Positions 33,670 to 45,592 of a stretch of 64,000 nt of DNA are shown here, piece after piece. This stretch comes from Castor canadensis. Its lineage: Eukaryota > Chordata > Mammalia > Rodentia > Castoridae. The position numbers and the translations under genes were made by a program. Where the stretch lies: assembly GCF_047511655.1 (NCBI RefSeq), contig NC_133405.1, positions 93,843,598 through 93,907,597 on the forward strand. Reading direction: 5' to 3'. The notes beneath the pieces are model-generated. The model saw nothing but the letters and a program-made list of their open reading frames with translations, searched no databases and was not told where the DNA came from. Within the stretch, counting starts at the first letter, position 1, and each line of letters begins with the position of its first letter.

Positions 33670-36591
33670 ATAGTGCATAAGAGCCCTGGAAACCCAGGTG
33701 CTAAGAATCCACAGCTGCCTGCCCCTGGGTGGAGCTATTTTTCTTTTTCCCCTCCTCTATCTGAAGAGCAAAAATGCAACACAGAGAACTGCAGAACAAA
33801 TGCTGCAAGTATCTGGGACGTCCTAGACCCGCCAATTCATGGACACAGAACCTCTGACTGCCACCTGCACTGTCCTGGAGCTGACCCCCAAAACCACCAA
33901 GTGAAACTGCAACCCCTCCAAGTGAGTGTGTCACATCATCTGCTCTGGAGGCAACCACATAGTCCAGTGCAGCTCCTGGACAAAACAGGTGGCCTAATAA
34001 ATGGAGGGAAATTTTCATCTCTGCCTGGTGGGCGTAGGGCAGAGTGCTGAGCTGACCCAGCCTATGCTGGGGCAAAACACAGAGAAAGCCCCTGACAGAA
34101 GGATCCGCACCTGGATTAGAAATTAGAGGTAAAAACCCAGAGCATTCATTGAACTGAGAGAAAACCAACTCCTCTCCATAACAAGGAAGAAATCTGGAAT
34201 ATATGTATACGTACGTATATATACGTATATATATAAAACATATATTATATATGTAATTTGTTGTTGCTGATCTCCTTTTCCTATTCTGTTCAAATTTCAA
34301 TTTGCTTAGCCCTCTCTTGTTCCACATTCCTTTCTCTCCCCCAATTTTTTCTTCTCTTCTTTTCTCTTTTATCTTTTCTCTCCTTTTCCCCCCATCCCAC
34401 TGTCCCTACCTCCTCCACACTACCCACTCACTGAATATTATACCAGCTTTACACATTACCACCTTCTTTCCTATCCCTCTGCAATCCCTGACAATAGCAC
34501 CCTCCCCCACAAGGATTGAAATACACCTTTACACACATTTAGGCCTTATTACCCTGTAGCCCCCACATCTCAGACCTCTTCTCCCCCTCTCCCAATCCCC
34601 CCTCCTTGCCCCTTCTTCTAGCACCATCATTTTAAGTACCTAAGTATCAATCTCTATGCAAACAACTGTTATATCCTCAATACCCACTGTTTATAGATAA
34701 TATTGCCAAGGGGGTCAGATATTATGTAAATAACTGGCTTGGCACTGAATCTGTGAATTTGTTATTGCTAAGTTATACCTCCAGGTCAATGAACAGAAAT
34801 AGTACAACAACCTAGCTAACAATTAAGCTAGTCAGAGCATAGAAATTAAGACAATGGAAAGATAACAAGTGATTAAAACCCCCAACTAACTAATAAACAA
34901 TACATGAGCAAAGCACAAAATAGAAACATGGGGAGAAAAAGAAGGCAGAAGAATAGGACTCCTCAGAAGGCTAACAAACAAAAAAGAGGATTTGGTGGAA
35001 AGTGAAGGGGATGATGACTCCTCAGTTGCTGACATCAGAAGAATGATAAGAATGTTTAATGAGCTTTAAAAGGACATACAAAAACAACTCAATGAATCCC
35101 AAGAGAAGATGGATAAAAAAACTCAAAACTCAAGAAGACACAGAAACAACTAAATGAAATCAAAGAGGATTTCAACAAACTCCAAAACAAAACTAAGGAG
35201 ATTATTTTTTAAAAAAAAGAGGTAAGTGTAATAAAGAAGACATTATAAGATATGAAAGAGCTTAACAAAGATATGAAAAGTCACAAAAAAAAGAATCAGA
35301 AACCCTAGAAAGTAAAAGTTCCTTAAGTCAAATAAAAAATACAATTCAAAGCTACTCCAGCAGACTGCAACAATTGGAAGACAGAATTTCAGGGTTCAAA
35401 GACAAAATAAATATTAAAGAATAAATGGAAGAATACTTAGAACAAAAGACTGAAGAGCTGCAAAAGGAATATGCAAGAACTCTGGACTCCATCAAAAGAC
35501 CAAACCTGAGAATCATGGGCATTGAAGAAGAGGTGCAAGCCAAAATTAAAGGTAATATATAAAAAAAAGCAGAAAATTTCCCTAATATCAAGAAAGAGAT
35601 GCCCATTCAGGTAGAGGAAGCCTCCAGGACATCAAACAGATAGAACCAAAATAGAACCTCTCATGGCATGTTATAGTTAAAACAATTAGCACAGAGAACA
35701 AGGAAATAGTGAAGAGTGTAAGACAGAAAAATCAAATAACATATAAAGGTAAACCCATCAAAATAACTGCACATTTCTCAACAGAAACCTTAAAAGCAAG
35801 AAGGGCACGGGTGAGGTATTTTGAGCACTGAAAGAAAACAATTTCAGTCCTAGGATAGTCTACCAGCAAAGCTATCAATTAAAATTGAAGGAGGAATAAA
35901 AACTTTCTATGATAAACAGAAGCTAAAACAATACATGACCTCTAAACCAGCACTCAAGAAGACTCTGAGTAGAATCCTACACACAGAAGATGAAAACAAA
36001 CATAGCCATGAAAAGATGAGAATTATTAAATCTCAAGAGCAGAGCAGACAAATAATCCGAGAATAGCATAGAATTAGTTGAACACACACAAACCCTTACA
36101 CAACAAAAACAACTAAATAGCGGGAATCACCACATACCTCTCAATATTAACACTGAATGTGAATGGCCTCAACTCTCCCATCAAAAGCCATCAACTGATA
36201 AGCTAGGTTAAAAAAGGAAAAACCAACAATTTATTGTTAACAAAAAAACAACCTTACAGACAGAAACAAACATTGGCTTAGGGTGAAAGGGTAGAAAAAG
36301 ATTTACCAAGCTCATGACCCCTGAAAACAGGCAGGAGTAACAATACTTACATAAGACAAAGTAAACTTCAAACCTAAATTAGGCGAGACAAAGAAGGTCA
36401 CTTCGTACTAATAAAAGGAGCAATACATTAAGAGGAAATAACAATTGTTAACCTATGTGTGCCCAATTTCATATGTGTCAGTGCACCCAACTTCATTAAA
36501 CATACACTACTGAACTTAAAAACACAGACCCCAACACAGTGGTGGTGGGTGACTTCAATACTCCTCTATCACCCATAGATAGGTCATCCAG
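33670..36591 (+). mobile_element. Old L1: 5' UTR, ORF1 and ORF2 start
   Basis: The GC-richer 33,670-34,190 looks like an L1 5' UTR. It is followed by a TA/CG microsatellite (34,199-34,255), a pyrimidine-rich stretch (34,300-34,620), then ORF1-like sequence (35,020-35,800: ATCAGAAGAATGATAAGAAT; CTGAGAATCATGGGCATTGA of the RNA-binding part). ORF2 begins at about 36,150 (ACACTGAATGTGAATGGCCT) and stops at 36,591, where a retrocopy is inserted. No ATG-initiated plus-strand frame of 60 codons remains in ORF1. The 5' UTR call is less certain than the ORF1/ORF2 calls. Confidence 0.7.
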
Positions 36592-39003
36592 AATACTGTG
36601 TTTGGAAATGGAGTTGTAAAACCACCTCTGAACAGGGCACTATCTCAATTTGTTCATTGGGTTGAGGGAGGTAGGAGGAAAGAAACTGCAAAAATATTTT
36701 GTTAGTGTGTGTTAGAAAATTTCAGAATATCCATTACCTTATATGTTGTGCATTTCATTTAACTCTGCTGTACTATATATATTGTGTATATACTGGACAA
36801 ATGAGTCCTAATTTTATAATATCTAGTCTGTAAATATTAAAGAAGTTCCCAAAGTATGACAAAAGTAAAGTTGGTAAACTAACACATGTACTTTGAGTTA
36901 AAATTCATAGAAAGGCTGTCTTCTGAAAAGGACTTTTTGTAAGTGAAATTGTAACATCTATAAGTGGCACAGATCTATATCACACGTGATGTAGGAGAGG
37001 AGGAGTTGGAAGAAATGAAGGGTTCTAGACCAGAATGCTCTACTTAGAAGACACTTTCAGATATATAACCATTGTTACATATGTGTAGTTACTCAGTACT
37101 ATTGTGTATCTAGTGGACAGACTTAATTCCTTATTTTAAACAGCTAGTCTTTCTAGATGTTTAGAAGTGTACAAAGTATGTTAAAAGTAGAGGTAGTAAA
37201 TAACACATTTTGTAGATACCCTTTTGTTAAATTCATAATATTGTCTTTTGGAACTGGAATGATGAAACTACTTCTCTGAGCAGTACACATTATATTTGTG
37301 CTGCCTCAGGAAGGGAGAGAAAAAAGTACAAAGGGCTTTATAGCAATGTGTGTTTGGTGAAGCAAGATTGATTGTCCCTGTATCTATGCATTTTGTTTTA
37401 TTTTTCTATGTATATAGTGTATAGGTCAAACAAGTCCAAAAACGTTGCCAGTGATGACAAAAGTAGAGTTAGTACATTTTGTGTTAAAATTCATAAGAAA
37501 AACTATTCTTAAAACCACTTACGAAGTGTAATTAAATACCCTGGAAACATTACAGATGCATAAAGCTGACCACTGGGTTGACAGAGATGGGAAGGGTATC
37601 TACTAGATTGTTCCTTTCAAATTACAGCCTTTGATAGGTGTGTGCAGTTTATTCAATGCTACTGTGTGTATAATGGGAAATTTAAGTCCTTTTGGGGAAC
37701 ATCTAGTCTTTCTAGATGTTTAAAAGTGCATAATATAAAAATAGAGGGCTTAGTGCCTTTTAAGTAATTTTTGTGACTTCATAGGAATGGCTGCATTTTG
37801 GGAATGGAATTGTTAAACTTGATGTCGTAGAGAATATGCTGACTGTTCACTGGGAGGTGGCAGAGGTGGGGTGGGAGAAGGAAGTATGCAGAGAGTATGC
37901 TCTGTGCGTGTTAGGTTGGTTCAGGTTGTCTAGACATTGTTCAATATGCATTTCAGTTAATACTGATGCATATTAAAGGATAAGTCCTAATGCCCAAAGT
38001 ATGTTAGAAGTAAGGAATAATCCCTACATAAATGTCCTTTTGTTTTTAGGAAGAGTGACTTTTATTAATCTACCTCTTAGAGCCAGTGTCTTCCTGAAGT
38101 TAGTCACTGGACAGGTGAGGGAGGGCTAATATCTCCACACCTAGAAGATGGATCTTAATTATAACCAAAAGCCCGTATGTGCATTTTTGGTAAAGTACTT
38201 GTGTTTATTGTGCACAAAGTTCATTGTTACACAACATCCAAGCTTTATAGATATCCTGAGATGACAGTGTCCGGTAAAAAGTAGAGGTACTGAATTAGCC
38301 AACTTGTAAAGAGGTTATAATCAACAGAAAAGATGCATCTTGGATATGAAATTATCACACCTCTTGGCAATGCAAATAGTACTTGTTCATTAGGCTGCCA
38401 GCAGAGGGGCTGAAGGAAGCCTACAAAGAGAGTTATGTGCAGGTGTGCTCAGATTTAGTTTGATAAGAGCCATTGATATGTATATATCTTCTGGCTGTAC
38501 TATAGAGATACATTAATTCAATGGGAACCTGCCTTGTTGCTAATATTTTAATAGTATAGATATGATAATAAATTATCTTAAAAACTATGCTTAGTGTCTC
38601 ATTGGAGCATTAAAGGAATACAGTATTTTAATTCTGCCAGTAATTCTGTCTAGAGAGAGGCCTGTTGCCATTTCTGTCTTCAGTGAAAATTTTGTACCCA
38701 AGGAAGGCAGGATTATAAATTTTTCCTAACAGATTGAGTTGGTGTAGTATATTCATGGCTATCAAAATATTCATGTAGTTTTGGGATTTTGAGTTGGTCA
38801 GTATTCACAATGTGTGGAAAAGCATGACACAGACCATATGACCTCAGTTACTTTAAATGGATTGTTGTCTGTACACCCAGGGTTTAGGATATTCCAACTG
38901 TACTGCTTGTGGCTATGGATGATTTTGTTCTTTGTTTCATGTGTTTGTTTCCTGTAATGCACATATTAACTTACTAAAGGTTATTTTAAAAACCTGTAAA
39001 AAA
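36592..39003 (+). pseudogene. Retrocopy-like insert made of diverged tandem repeats
   Basis: The 2.4 kb insert interrupts L1 ORF2 and is flanked by a 13 bp target duplication, ATAGGTCATCCAG (36,579-36,591) and ATAGGTCATACAG (39,004-39,016). It ends in CCTGTAAAAAA, as L1-mobilised mRNA copies do. It contains no long open frame on the plus strand. Internally it has about six or seven diverged units of 260-320 bp, marked by ATCTAGTCTTTCTAGATG, CAAAGTATGTTAAAAGTAG, TTTTGTTAAATTCATA and GGGAATGGAATTGTTAAAC (anchors near 36,821, 37,143, 37,444, 37,702, 37,990 and 38,240). It is most likely a processed copy of an untranslated mRNA tail or a noncoding RNA. I cannot name the parent. Confidence 0.65.
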
Positions 39004-39890
39004 ATAGGTCATACAGACAAAAAAATCAACAAAGAAACTCTAGAATTGAATGACACCACAGATCAAATAGACTTGACAGACATCTACAGACTGTTCCATC
39101 CAGCAACAGCACAATATACATTCTTTTCACCAACCCATGGAACTTTCTCCAAAACAGACCATAAAAATATGTGACCATATTTTAGGCCACAAAGCAAGTC
39201 TTAACAAATATTAAGAAAACTGAAATAACCCCCTGCATACTGTCTGAACACAATGCAATAAAACTAGAACCCAACAACAAAAGAAACAGCAGAAAATACT
39301 CAAACACCTGGAGACTGAATAACACATTGCTCCACGATCAGTGGGTCATTGAAGAAATAAAGGAGGAAATAAAAAAGTTCCTGGAATTTAAAGAGAATGG
39401 AAGCATAACCTATCAGAACCTATGGGACACAGAGAAGGCAGTCCTAAGGGAAAAGTTCATAGCCATGAATGCATATATTAAAGAACACAAATAAATAACC
39501 TAATGTTGCATCTCAAACTCCTAGAAAAACAAGAACAAGCTAAACCCAAAACTAGCAGAGAAAAGAATAATAAAAAATAAGGGCCAAAATCAACAATAAA
39601 AGAGACACCCCCTCCCAAAAAAAAAAACCATACAAAGAATCAACAAAACAAAAAGCTGGTTCTTTGAAAAGATAAACAAGATTGACAAACCCGTGGCAAA
39701 TCTGACTAAAATGAGGAGGAAAAAGACCCAAATTAATAAAACTTGAAATGAAAAATGGGAAATAACAAACACCAAGGAAATCCAGGGAACCATCAATGGA
39801 CTACTTTGAAAAGCTCTACTCAAATAAATTGGAAAATCTAGAAGAAATGGACAAATTTCTAGATATATATGACCATCCAAAACTGAACCA
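39004..39890 (+). mobile_element. L1 ORF2 endonuclease region (continuation)
   Basis: ORF2 resumes after the insert with AAAAAATCAACAAAGAAAC and continues through the endonuclease domain (FFSPTHGTFSKTDHK at the end of the frame 38,932-39,174). It breaks off at 39,890 against an ERV fragment. Frames are interrupted after about 60 codons. Confidence 0.85.
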
Positions 39891-39914
39891 AGAGGGTTCA
39901 GTTCACCCTCTTGG

Positions 39915-40125
39915 GTTCACCCCATCCATGTGCTCTGCTTGGATTTTTCCATTTGGAGCACAAAAATCAGGATCTTCTGATCACAGACTGCACCAGCGCC
40001 ATTAACATTTGTGGTGAGCGAGCAGGACTCGCGAGTCCCCACAAGCACCCCAAGGCACAGGGTTCATGTCTGGGTTCCCTGGTCCTGCCCCGGGGAATGG
40101 ACCACATTAAATGCTAGCTGCCCCT
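39915..40125 (+). mobile_element. ERV LTR fragment (R-U5) and leader, family B
   Basis: GTGCTCTGCTTGGATTTTTC matches the R region of the LTR at 44.16-44.21 kb. U5 ends ATTAACA, and TGTGGTGAGCGAGCAGGACT follows as a primer-binding-site-like sequence, loosely similar to the tRNA-Arg type. The leader continues to about 40,125. Confidence 0.6.
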
Positions 40126-40397
40126 TCCCCAAACCTACTTTTCCTAACCCTTAATCCCTAGCTTTATTGAGGGAAGGAAGTCAGTCACCTGTTCTGTCAG
40201 GTGGGAAAAGGGAAGAAGAAGAGTGACCGGAGTCTCTTGGTATATAGTTTTTATACCACTTTGGGTTGGACGTGGGGAGGCATTATGTCATTACCTGGTT
40301 CCTCTCACCTATGGGCTAGGGGGAGGAGCCCTTGAGCCAAGAGGGGGAGCAGCCCAGACTATCCCTAACCTAGCCTGCCTGACCCTTTCCCCTGACA
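40126..40397 (-). mobile_element. ERV LTR family B (U3-R), inverted relative to 39.9 kb
   Basis: On the minus strand it starts TGTCAGGGGAAAGGGTC, carries a TATA box (about 40,240-40,258), AACAGGTGACTGAC and the polyadenylation signal AATAAAGC (40,160-40,168). Homologous over its length to the plus-strand LTR at 43.97-44.17 kb. Confidence 0.75.
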
Positions 40398-40439
40398 GTC
40401 CCTCAGACAGTCCTGCTTTTTACATTCATGTCCCATGAT

Positions 40440-41278
40440 TGTCACCACCACCATCATATTAGTTTTAGATTCCACAAATGAGTGAAAACATGGGATATTT
40501 GGCTTTTTGAGCTTGGCTTATCTTGCTTAACATGGTGATCTCCAATTCTATCCATTTTCTAACAAATGACATACTTTCACTCTCCTTTATGGCTGAATAA
40601 TACCCCATTGTGACTATATATCACATTTCATTTATCAGTTGTTGGGCACCTTAGCCTGATTCCACAGCTTAGCTATTGTGACTAGTGATTTGGATATATG
40701 CCCAAGCGTGGTATAGCAGGGTCATAAGGTAGGTCTATTTTTAATATTTTGATGAACTCTATACTGATTTCCATAGTGGGTGCACTACTTTATAGTCCCA
40801 CCAACAGAGTATGAGGGTTCCTTTTTCCCTACATTCTGGCCAGCATTTGTTGTTTGTTTTCTTGATGATAACTGTTCTGACTGAGTTGTGAAGGAATCTC
40901 TGTGATGTTCTTGGTAGCATTTTCATTATGGGCAAGACTACTGAGCATTTCTTCATGTGTTTGTCATTGATACTTCTTCTTTTGAAAACTGTTCATTCAT
41001 TTGCCCTATTTAGGAAGTCATTGCCTATGCCTATTAATTCCGGTATTTCCTGCTCTTTCCTACACTAGCTTCAAGTTTTCAAGTCTTATATTAAAGTCCT
41101 TAATCCACTTTGAGTTGATACTTGTACAGGGTGAGAAACATGGATCTAGTTTCAGTTTTCTGGTTGCAGATATCCGGTTTTTCCAGCAACATTTGTTGAA
41201 GAGGCTCTCTTTTCTCCATTGTATGTCTTGGGCACCTTTGTCAAAAATCAGGTGGGCGTAGCTGTGTGGGTTCATACC
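40440..41278 (-). mobile_element. L1 ORF2 3' part, inverted
   Basis: Complement of the last part of ORF2. The frames at 40,759-40,956 and 41,060-41,275 read CWPECREKGTLILCWW and RKLKLDPCFSPCTSINSKWI, matching the minus-strand L1 at 21.4-22.1 kb. It has no 3' UTR or tail. Confidence 0.88.
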
Positions 41279-42895
41279 TTAAAATTTAAGGTACCAATAT
41301 GTATTTAAAAATGGGTTTCTCTTTTTATCAAAATAACTATCAAGATCTTGTGGTACTGTAGGCTAATAAAAAATGTTACCAAAACCAAACAAAAGCTCAC
41401 CCTCCAGATGTAATAATATGCTTAACCCTTTATCTCTGTTTCTGTGTCTAATTATTTGAGAAATTAATCTTAATTGGTTTATTATTAAAAAATATACATG
41501 TCTCCCATTTTTCTCAGCTTACAAACTGACTACAACTCCATGGCCTGATATGAAAACTAACCAGAAGTAATGGATTTGTATCAGCCAAGCTTACTTTCGT
41601 ACAATTTCGATTTTGTACTGTCATAATAGCTCTAGTCATGTCAACATTCAGGATCAACATCCCATCAAAAAACCCTCATGCTGGGGTGGATGAAGCTGGC
41701 TCTTAGGAGAACAGTTGACTCAAGCCAGGGTACCCTGCCACTCACTTGCTCCACAGATGTGTGATGAAACAGGTTAAAGGGACCTGTGTTGAGGCGTTCA
41801 GAACGTTCAAGGAGGATGCTTTGAGAATCTAGAAAATTCTCGTTTTTCTTTCTCTGAAAGGGCGACTATCCACCTCCCCTTTCCTCTCTCTCTACCAGCC
41901 AGCATAGGGAGTTCCATTCAGGAGTCCTCATGCAGGGGACGAGGGGTGAATGGATTCTCCCCCTTCCCTTTCCCTCTCTCTCTTTCCACCAGCCAGCATA
42001 GGGAAAGCCAATATATTCATTTAGCTGTATCCTTAAGTGTTGGGAGATACTCTGATCTTGCTAACCAAAATAAGATGACTAGTTCTCTTCATAGCCCATT
42101 TAAGATCATTTCCTATTCTTTACAACCTGCTTAAATTAGTCACATGCCAGACACAAAAACCTAAAGTATTTTTCCAATAACACTAAAGAAACTAAGTTTA
42201 AACTAAGTAAAATTCCTTTAATGGTTCTAATGCTCCTAGTGCCTTACACATGTATCTAAATGTCATAAAATCATTTATAAAGTTAAAAGTGTATACATGC
42301 AAGCAGCCATAGTTCTTTCATCTAAGGTACCTTCTAATAAGGTCTCTGACATTTCTGTTCTTTATGACAAATGCTAAAAATTCTATCATTTAGGCCTGAC
42401 ATCTGTTCATCAGAGATAAGCATCATTTTATATATATAATATATAATTGAGCATCAAAACAGGGGCTATTTAAAATTACTAACACGGCCTTCCCTTAACC
42501 ATTGGAAAATTTAGGGTTTTACTAACTTTTATTTTTAACCACTTTTATTGTTAACTACTAACTTTTATTGTTAACCACTAACTTGTTACTTACCTAACCA
42601 AAATTCAAGATTTAAGTTGTAATTAACCATGGTTACTTTAAGTTTTTACATTACAGTTCTGATCCCTCAAAAACATTCACAGGCAAGCCCATGAAAAATG
42701 ACTGACAAGTGAAGTGCTTATCCATCAACCAGGGCAGACATTCTTAAGTATTGGGGTCGTTTTGTATTTTCCTTTTAAAACTTTGTAACTGTTAACTACT
42801 AACACTTTATAGCAATTTAAAGGTGTCAGTCATCCTCTATAGGACAAGCAATTAGATTAATTAAGCCCAGCCTAAGAGCCACTTTCTAAATCTCT
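41279..42895 (+). other. Probable ERV internal debris, no clear gene
   Basis: A local duplication at 41,890-42,006 repeats CAGCCAGCATAGGGA. The piece at 42,250-42,300 (TTTATAAAGTTAAAAGTGTA) is related to 44,280-44,320. TTATTGTTAACTACTAACTT repeats occur at 42,530-42,590. These suggest degraded retroviral sequence, but I see no gag, pol or env motif. Confidence 0.4.
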
Positions 42896-43372
42896 TTGTT
42901 GCTTTATTTGGCCAAAAAGCTCACATTGGCACTGACTTCTGATCTGTTCGAGTCTTCCTCCTCCATGGGACAGAATCTGACTTTCTGGACTTTCCCGGAG
43001 AGCACTCCCGCACCAAGGGACAGAAATGCCAAACTGGCAAAATCTTCAGAGATGACTGTTCAGAAAAACAGTTTAAGAGGATGCAACCCCCAAGCAGTCA
43101 GTGTCCCCCAACTTCTCAGAAGAGCAAGTGACATTCAGCCACCCAAGACAATTCAAAAGGATTGCATAAATGAGGTGACTTCTCCAGATCCAGATGGAGT
43201 CAATTATGCCAGACCTCTAAAAGTAACCAAAGCTGAGAGATTTTTAAAAGGGGGCTCTTATGCATGTGCTCTAATATTTAAACCTTCCGGGCTTTTGGCA
43301 AAAGGCAAAATCATGTCTTTGGCCAAGGCCTTCTATTTAAACAAAGGCAATATAACTGTCAATGGTGTCTAA
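42896..43372 (+). pseudogene. 158-codon ERV-associated open frame, possible env surface fragment
   Basis: The longest uninterrupted plus-strand frame of the mosaic. I recognise no domain. Its DNA is homologous to 51,700-52,060, where the same reading frame is broken by stops and where env transmembrane-like sequence follows at 52.4 kb. It lies 0.6 kb upstream of a same-strand LTR (43.97 kb), as the 3' part of env would. The shared blocks are SPDPDGVNYARPLKVTKAER near residues 95-114 and the FYLNKGNIT end. No signal peptide or membrane segment is evident. An env surface fragment is the best guess from position only. Confidence 0.4.
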
Positions 43373-43964
43373 CGTCTCGTTAGGGATGCTGTGAGCCTTC
43401 TTTCTGTACAGAACTGATACACTGATGTTTGCTCTCTAACTGGACTAACACCCAGTCCCTGGTACATCTGGCCCCTAATGTAGTCAGCCTTTAACTACAG
43501 TCCAAACTACAGGACCATCTAAGACTTAAAAATAGCTACAGGTATAAACACCTATAGGTAAAGTAACCATAAGACTCCCTGTCACTTTTCCAAATTACTT
43601 TGTCCTTCCTGCCACACCTGGCAGGGCCCCTTCTAATGCGAAATGTTCAGGTCATGCCTTCTAAATCAGATTTATGTCTTCCAGAGTAAAAGCCTTTAGG
43701 ACCCAAATCATGAGGCAACAACTATCAAGCTCTACAAATGAATGAGATCTCCATGAGCAACCCAGATCTCCATGAGAAACCTTAACTATGCAGGACAATA
43801 ATTCAGACAGCTTATGGCCAAATGAGCCACAGGGAAAGAAATAGGAGAGACAATTTCTCTTTATAGGTAGGGACTGCTGCCCCTTGTCAGCTCAAAGAAG
43901 ACACTGAAGATGGATCATACCCCTTCATCATCCCCCCAAAAAAAGGATTTTTTGGAATATTGTC

Positions 43965-44215
43965 TAGGTTAGGGATAGTCTGGGGCTCTTCCCCCTAGCC
44001 CATACATGAGAGGAGCCAGGTAATAACATAATGTCTCCCCACCTCCAAGTTCAAAGTAGTATAAAAATGACATACCAAGAGACCCCAGCCATTCTTCTTC
44101 CCTTTTCCCACCTGGCAGAACAGGTGACTTCCTTCCCTCAATAAAGCTATTCTACCTCATCCCATCCCCGTGCTCTGCTTGGATTTTTCCAAGCTTTAAG
44201 TACTACTATATCAGA
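43965..44215 (+). mobile_element. ERV LTR family B (U3-R)
   Basis: GTCTAGGTTAGGGATAGTCT, a TATA-like GTATAAAAATGACAT near 44,060, CACCTGGCAGAACAGGTGAC, AATAAAGC at 44,141 and GTGCTCTGCTTGGATTTTTC. U5 is missing. Confidence 0.75.
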
Positions 44216-44821
44216 GTTCATTTACATATTTGCTCATGCAAAGGTCTCTTAAATGACCACCTTATAACTGTGTTCTGTGTCTATACTTTATCTAAATATG
44301 GTACAAACATTTACAAAGTTAAAAGTATCAGTTTATGTAAAATGATGAGCTAAAGCTCTTTTATACAAAAGTGTTACATCTTAACCTTTGACATATAAAA
44401 TGGTTAATGAAACTTTTGGCAGGAGTGCTGTTTATAATCAGTAACATTAAGAAAAACCTTGTCATTTGGGAAATCCTGCCTGCTACTTAAAACCTGGCCT
44501 ATATTAGTTTTAGTCAAATAAATTAAATGTACTCAAAGATTTCCTTTGACTCACCCCTAGGGTGTCTTTTATATAATCTTACCAAACTGGGCCTCCCATG
44601 GGAAACTCGTACCATGGTACCTTATGACTTCCTTCTGTTACTCCCACACCTAGTTTGTCATGCCCCTTGGTCCGCACCAGCTTTAAATTGGCTTCTGGGT
44701 GCCAACAGAGGCAAAGATGCCTCATGAAACCATGGCCCAGGGGGCAGACCCGGCAGAGGGTGAGAACTGACATGGGCCTCTGAGTTAAAACTCTGCAGTA
44801 ATCTGTCAAAAGGTGTTACCA
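44216..44821 (+). pseudogene. ERV fragment with gag matrix start
   Basis: The frame 44,527-44,727 opens with SFDSPLGCLLYNLTKLGLP, which fits the N-terminus of a gammaretrovirus-like matrix protein. After about 25 codons the similarity ends. The DNA at 44,585-44,700 is homologous in inverted orientation to 50,060-50,175 of the minus-strand provirus. The fragment ends where the young L1 is inserted. Confidence 0.5.
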
Positions 44822-45582
44822 CCTGCACACCCATGTTTATTGCGGCACTATTCACAATAGCCAAGTTATGGAAACAGCCAAGATGCCCCACCACTGACGA
44901 ATGGATTAAGAAAATGTGGTATCTATACACAATGGAATTTTATGCAGCCATGAAGAAGAACGAAATGTTATCATTCGCTGGTAAATGGATGGAATTAGAG
45001 AACATCATTCTGAGTGAGGTTAGCCTGGCCCAAAAGACCAAAAATCGTATGTTCTCCCTCATATGTGGACATTACATCAAGGGCAAACACAACAAGGGGA
45101 TTGGACTTTGAGCACATGATAAAAGCGAGAGCACACAAGGGAGGGGTGAGGATAGGTAAGACACCTAAAAAATTAGGTAGCATTTGTTGCCCTTAACGCA
45201 GAGAAACTAAAGCAGATACCATAAAAGCAACTGAGGCCAATAGGAAAAGGGGACCAGGAACTAGAGAAAAGGTTAGATCAAAAAGAATTAACCTAGAAGG
45301 TAACACACACGCACAGGAAATCAATGTGAGTCAATGCCCTGTATAGCTATCCTTATCTCAACCAGCAAAAACCCTTGTTCCTTCCTATTATTGCTCATAC
45401 TCTCTCTACAACAAAATTAGAAATAAGGGCAAAATAGTTTCTGCTGGGTATTGAGGGGGTGGGGGGGAGAGAGAGGACCCGGAGGGGGTGGGGGCAGGGG
45501 GGAGAAATGACCCAAGCCTTGTATGCACATATGAATAATAAAAGAAAAAAATAATAAAAATACCAGAAGGAAAAAAAAAAAG
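44822..45582 (+). mobile_element. L1 3' end, young family, with target-site duplication
   Basis: ORF2 C-terminus is open at 44,833-45,111 ([14 protein letters not shown] block), followed by the 3' UTR and the GCACATATGAATAATAAAAG tail. AAAGGTGTTACC at 44,811-44,822 and AAAGGTGTTGCC at 45,581-45,592 look like the duplicated target. The purine tract is shorter than in the left-edge copy. Confidence 0.92.
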
Positions 45583-45592
45583 GTGTTGCCAG

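Noticed and set aside
35352-35606. 84-codon minus-strand frame
   Set aside because: Antisense of degraded L1 ORF1; no independent support.
38932-39174. 80-codon frame read as one protein
   Set aside because: Its first part is retrocopy tail and its second is L1 endonuclease; it crosses the insertion junction.
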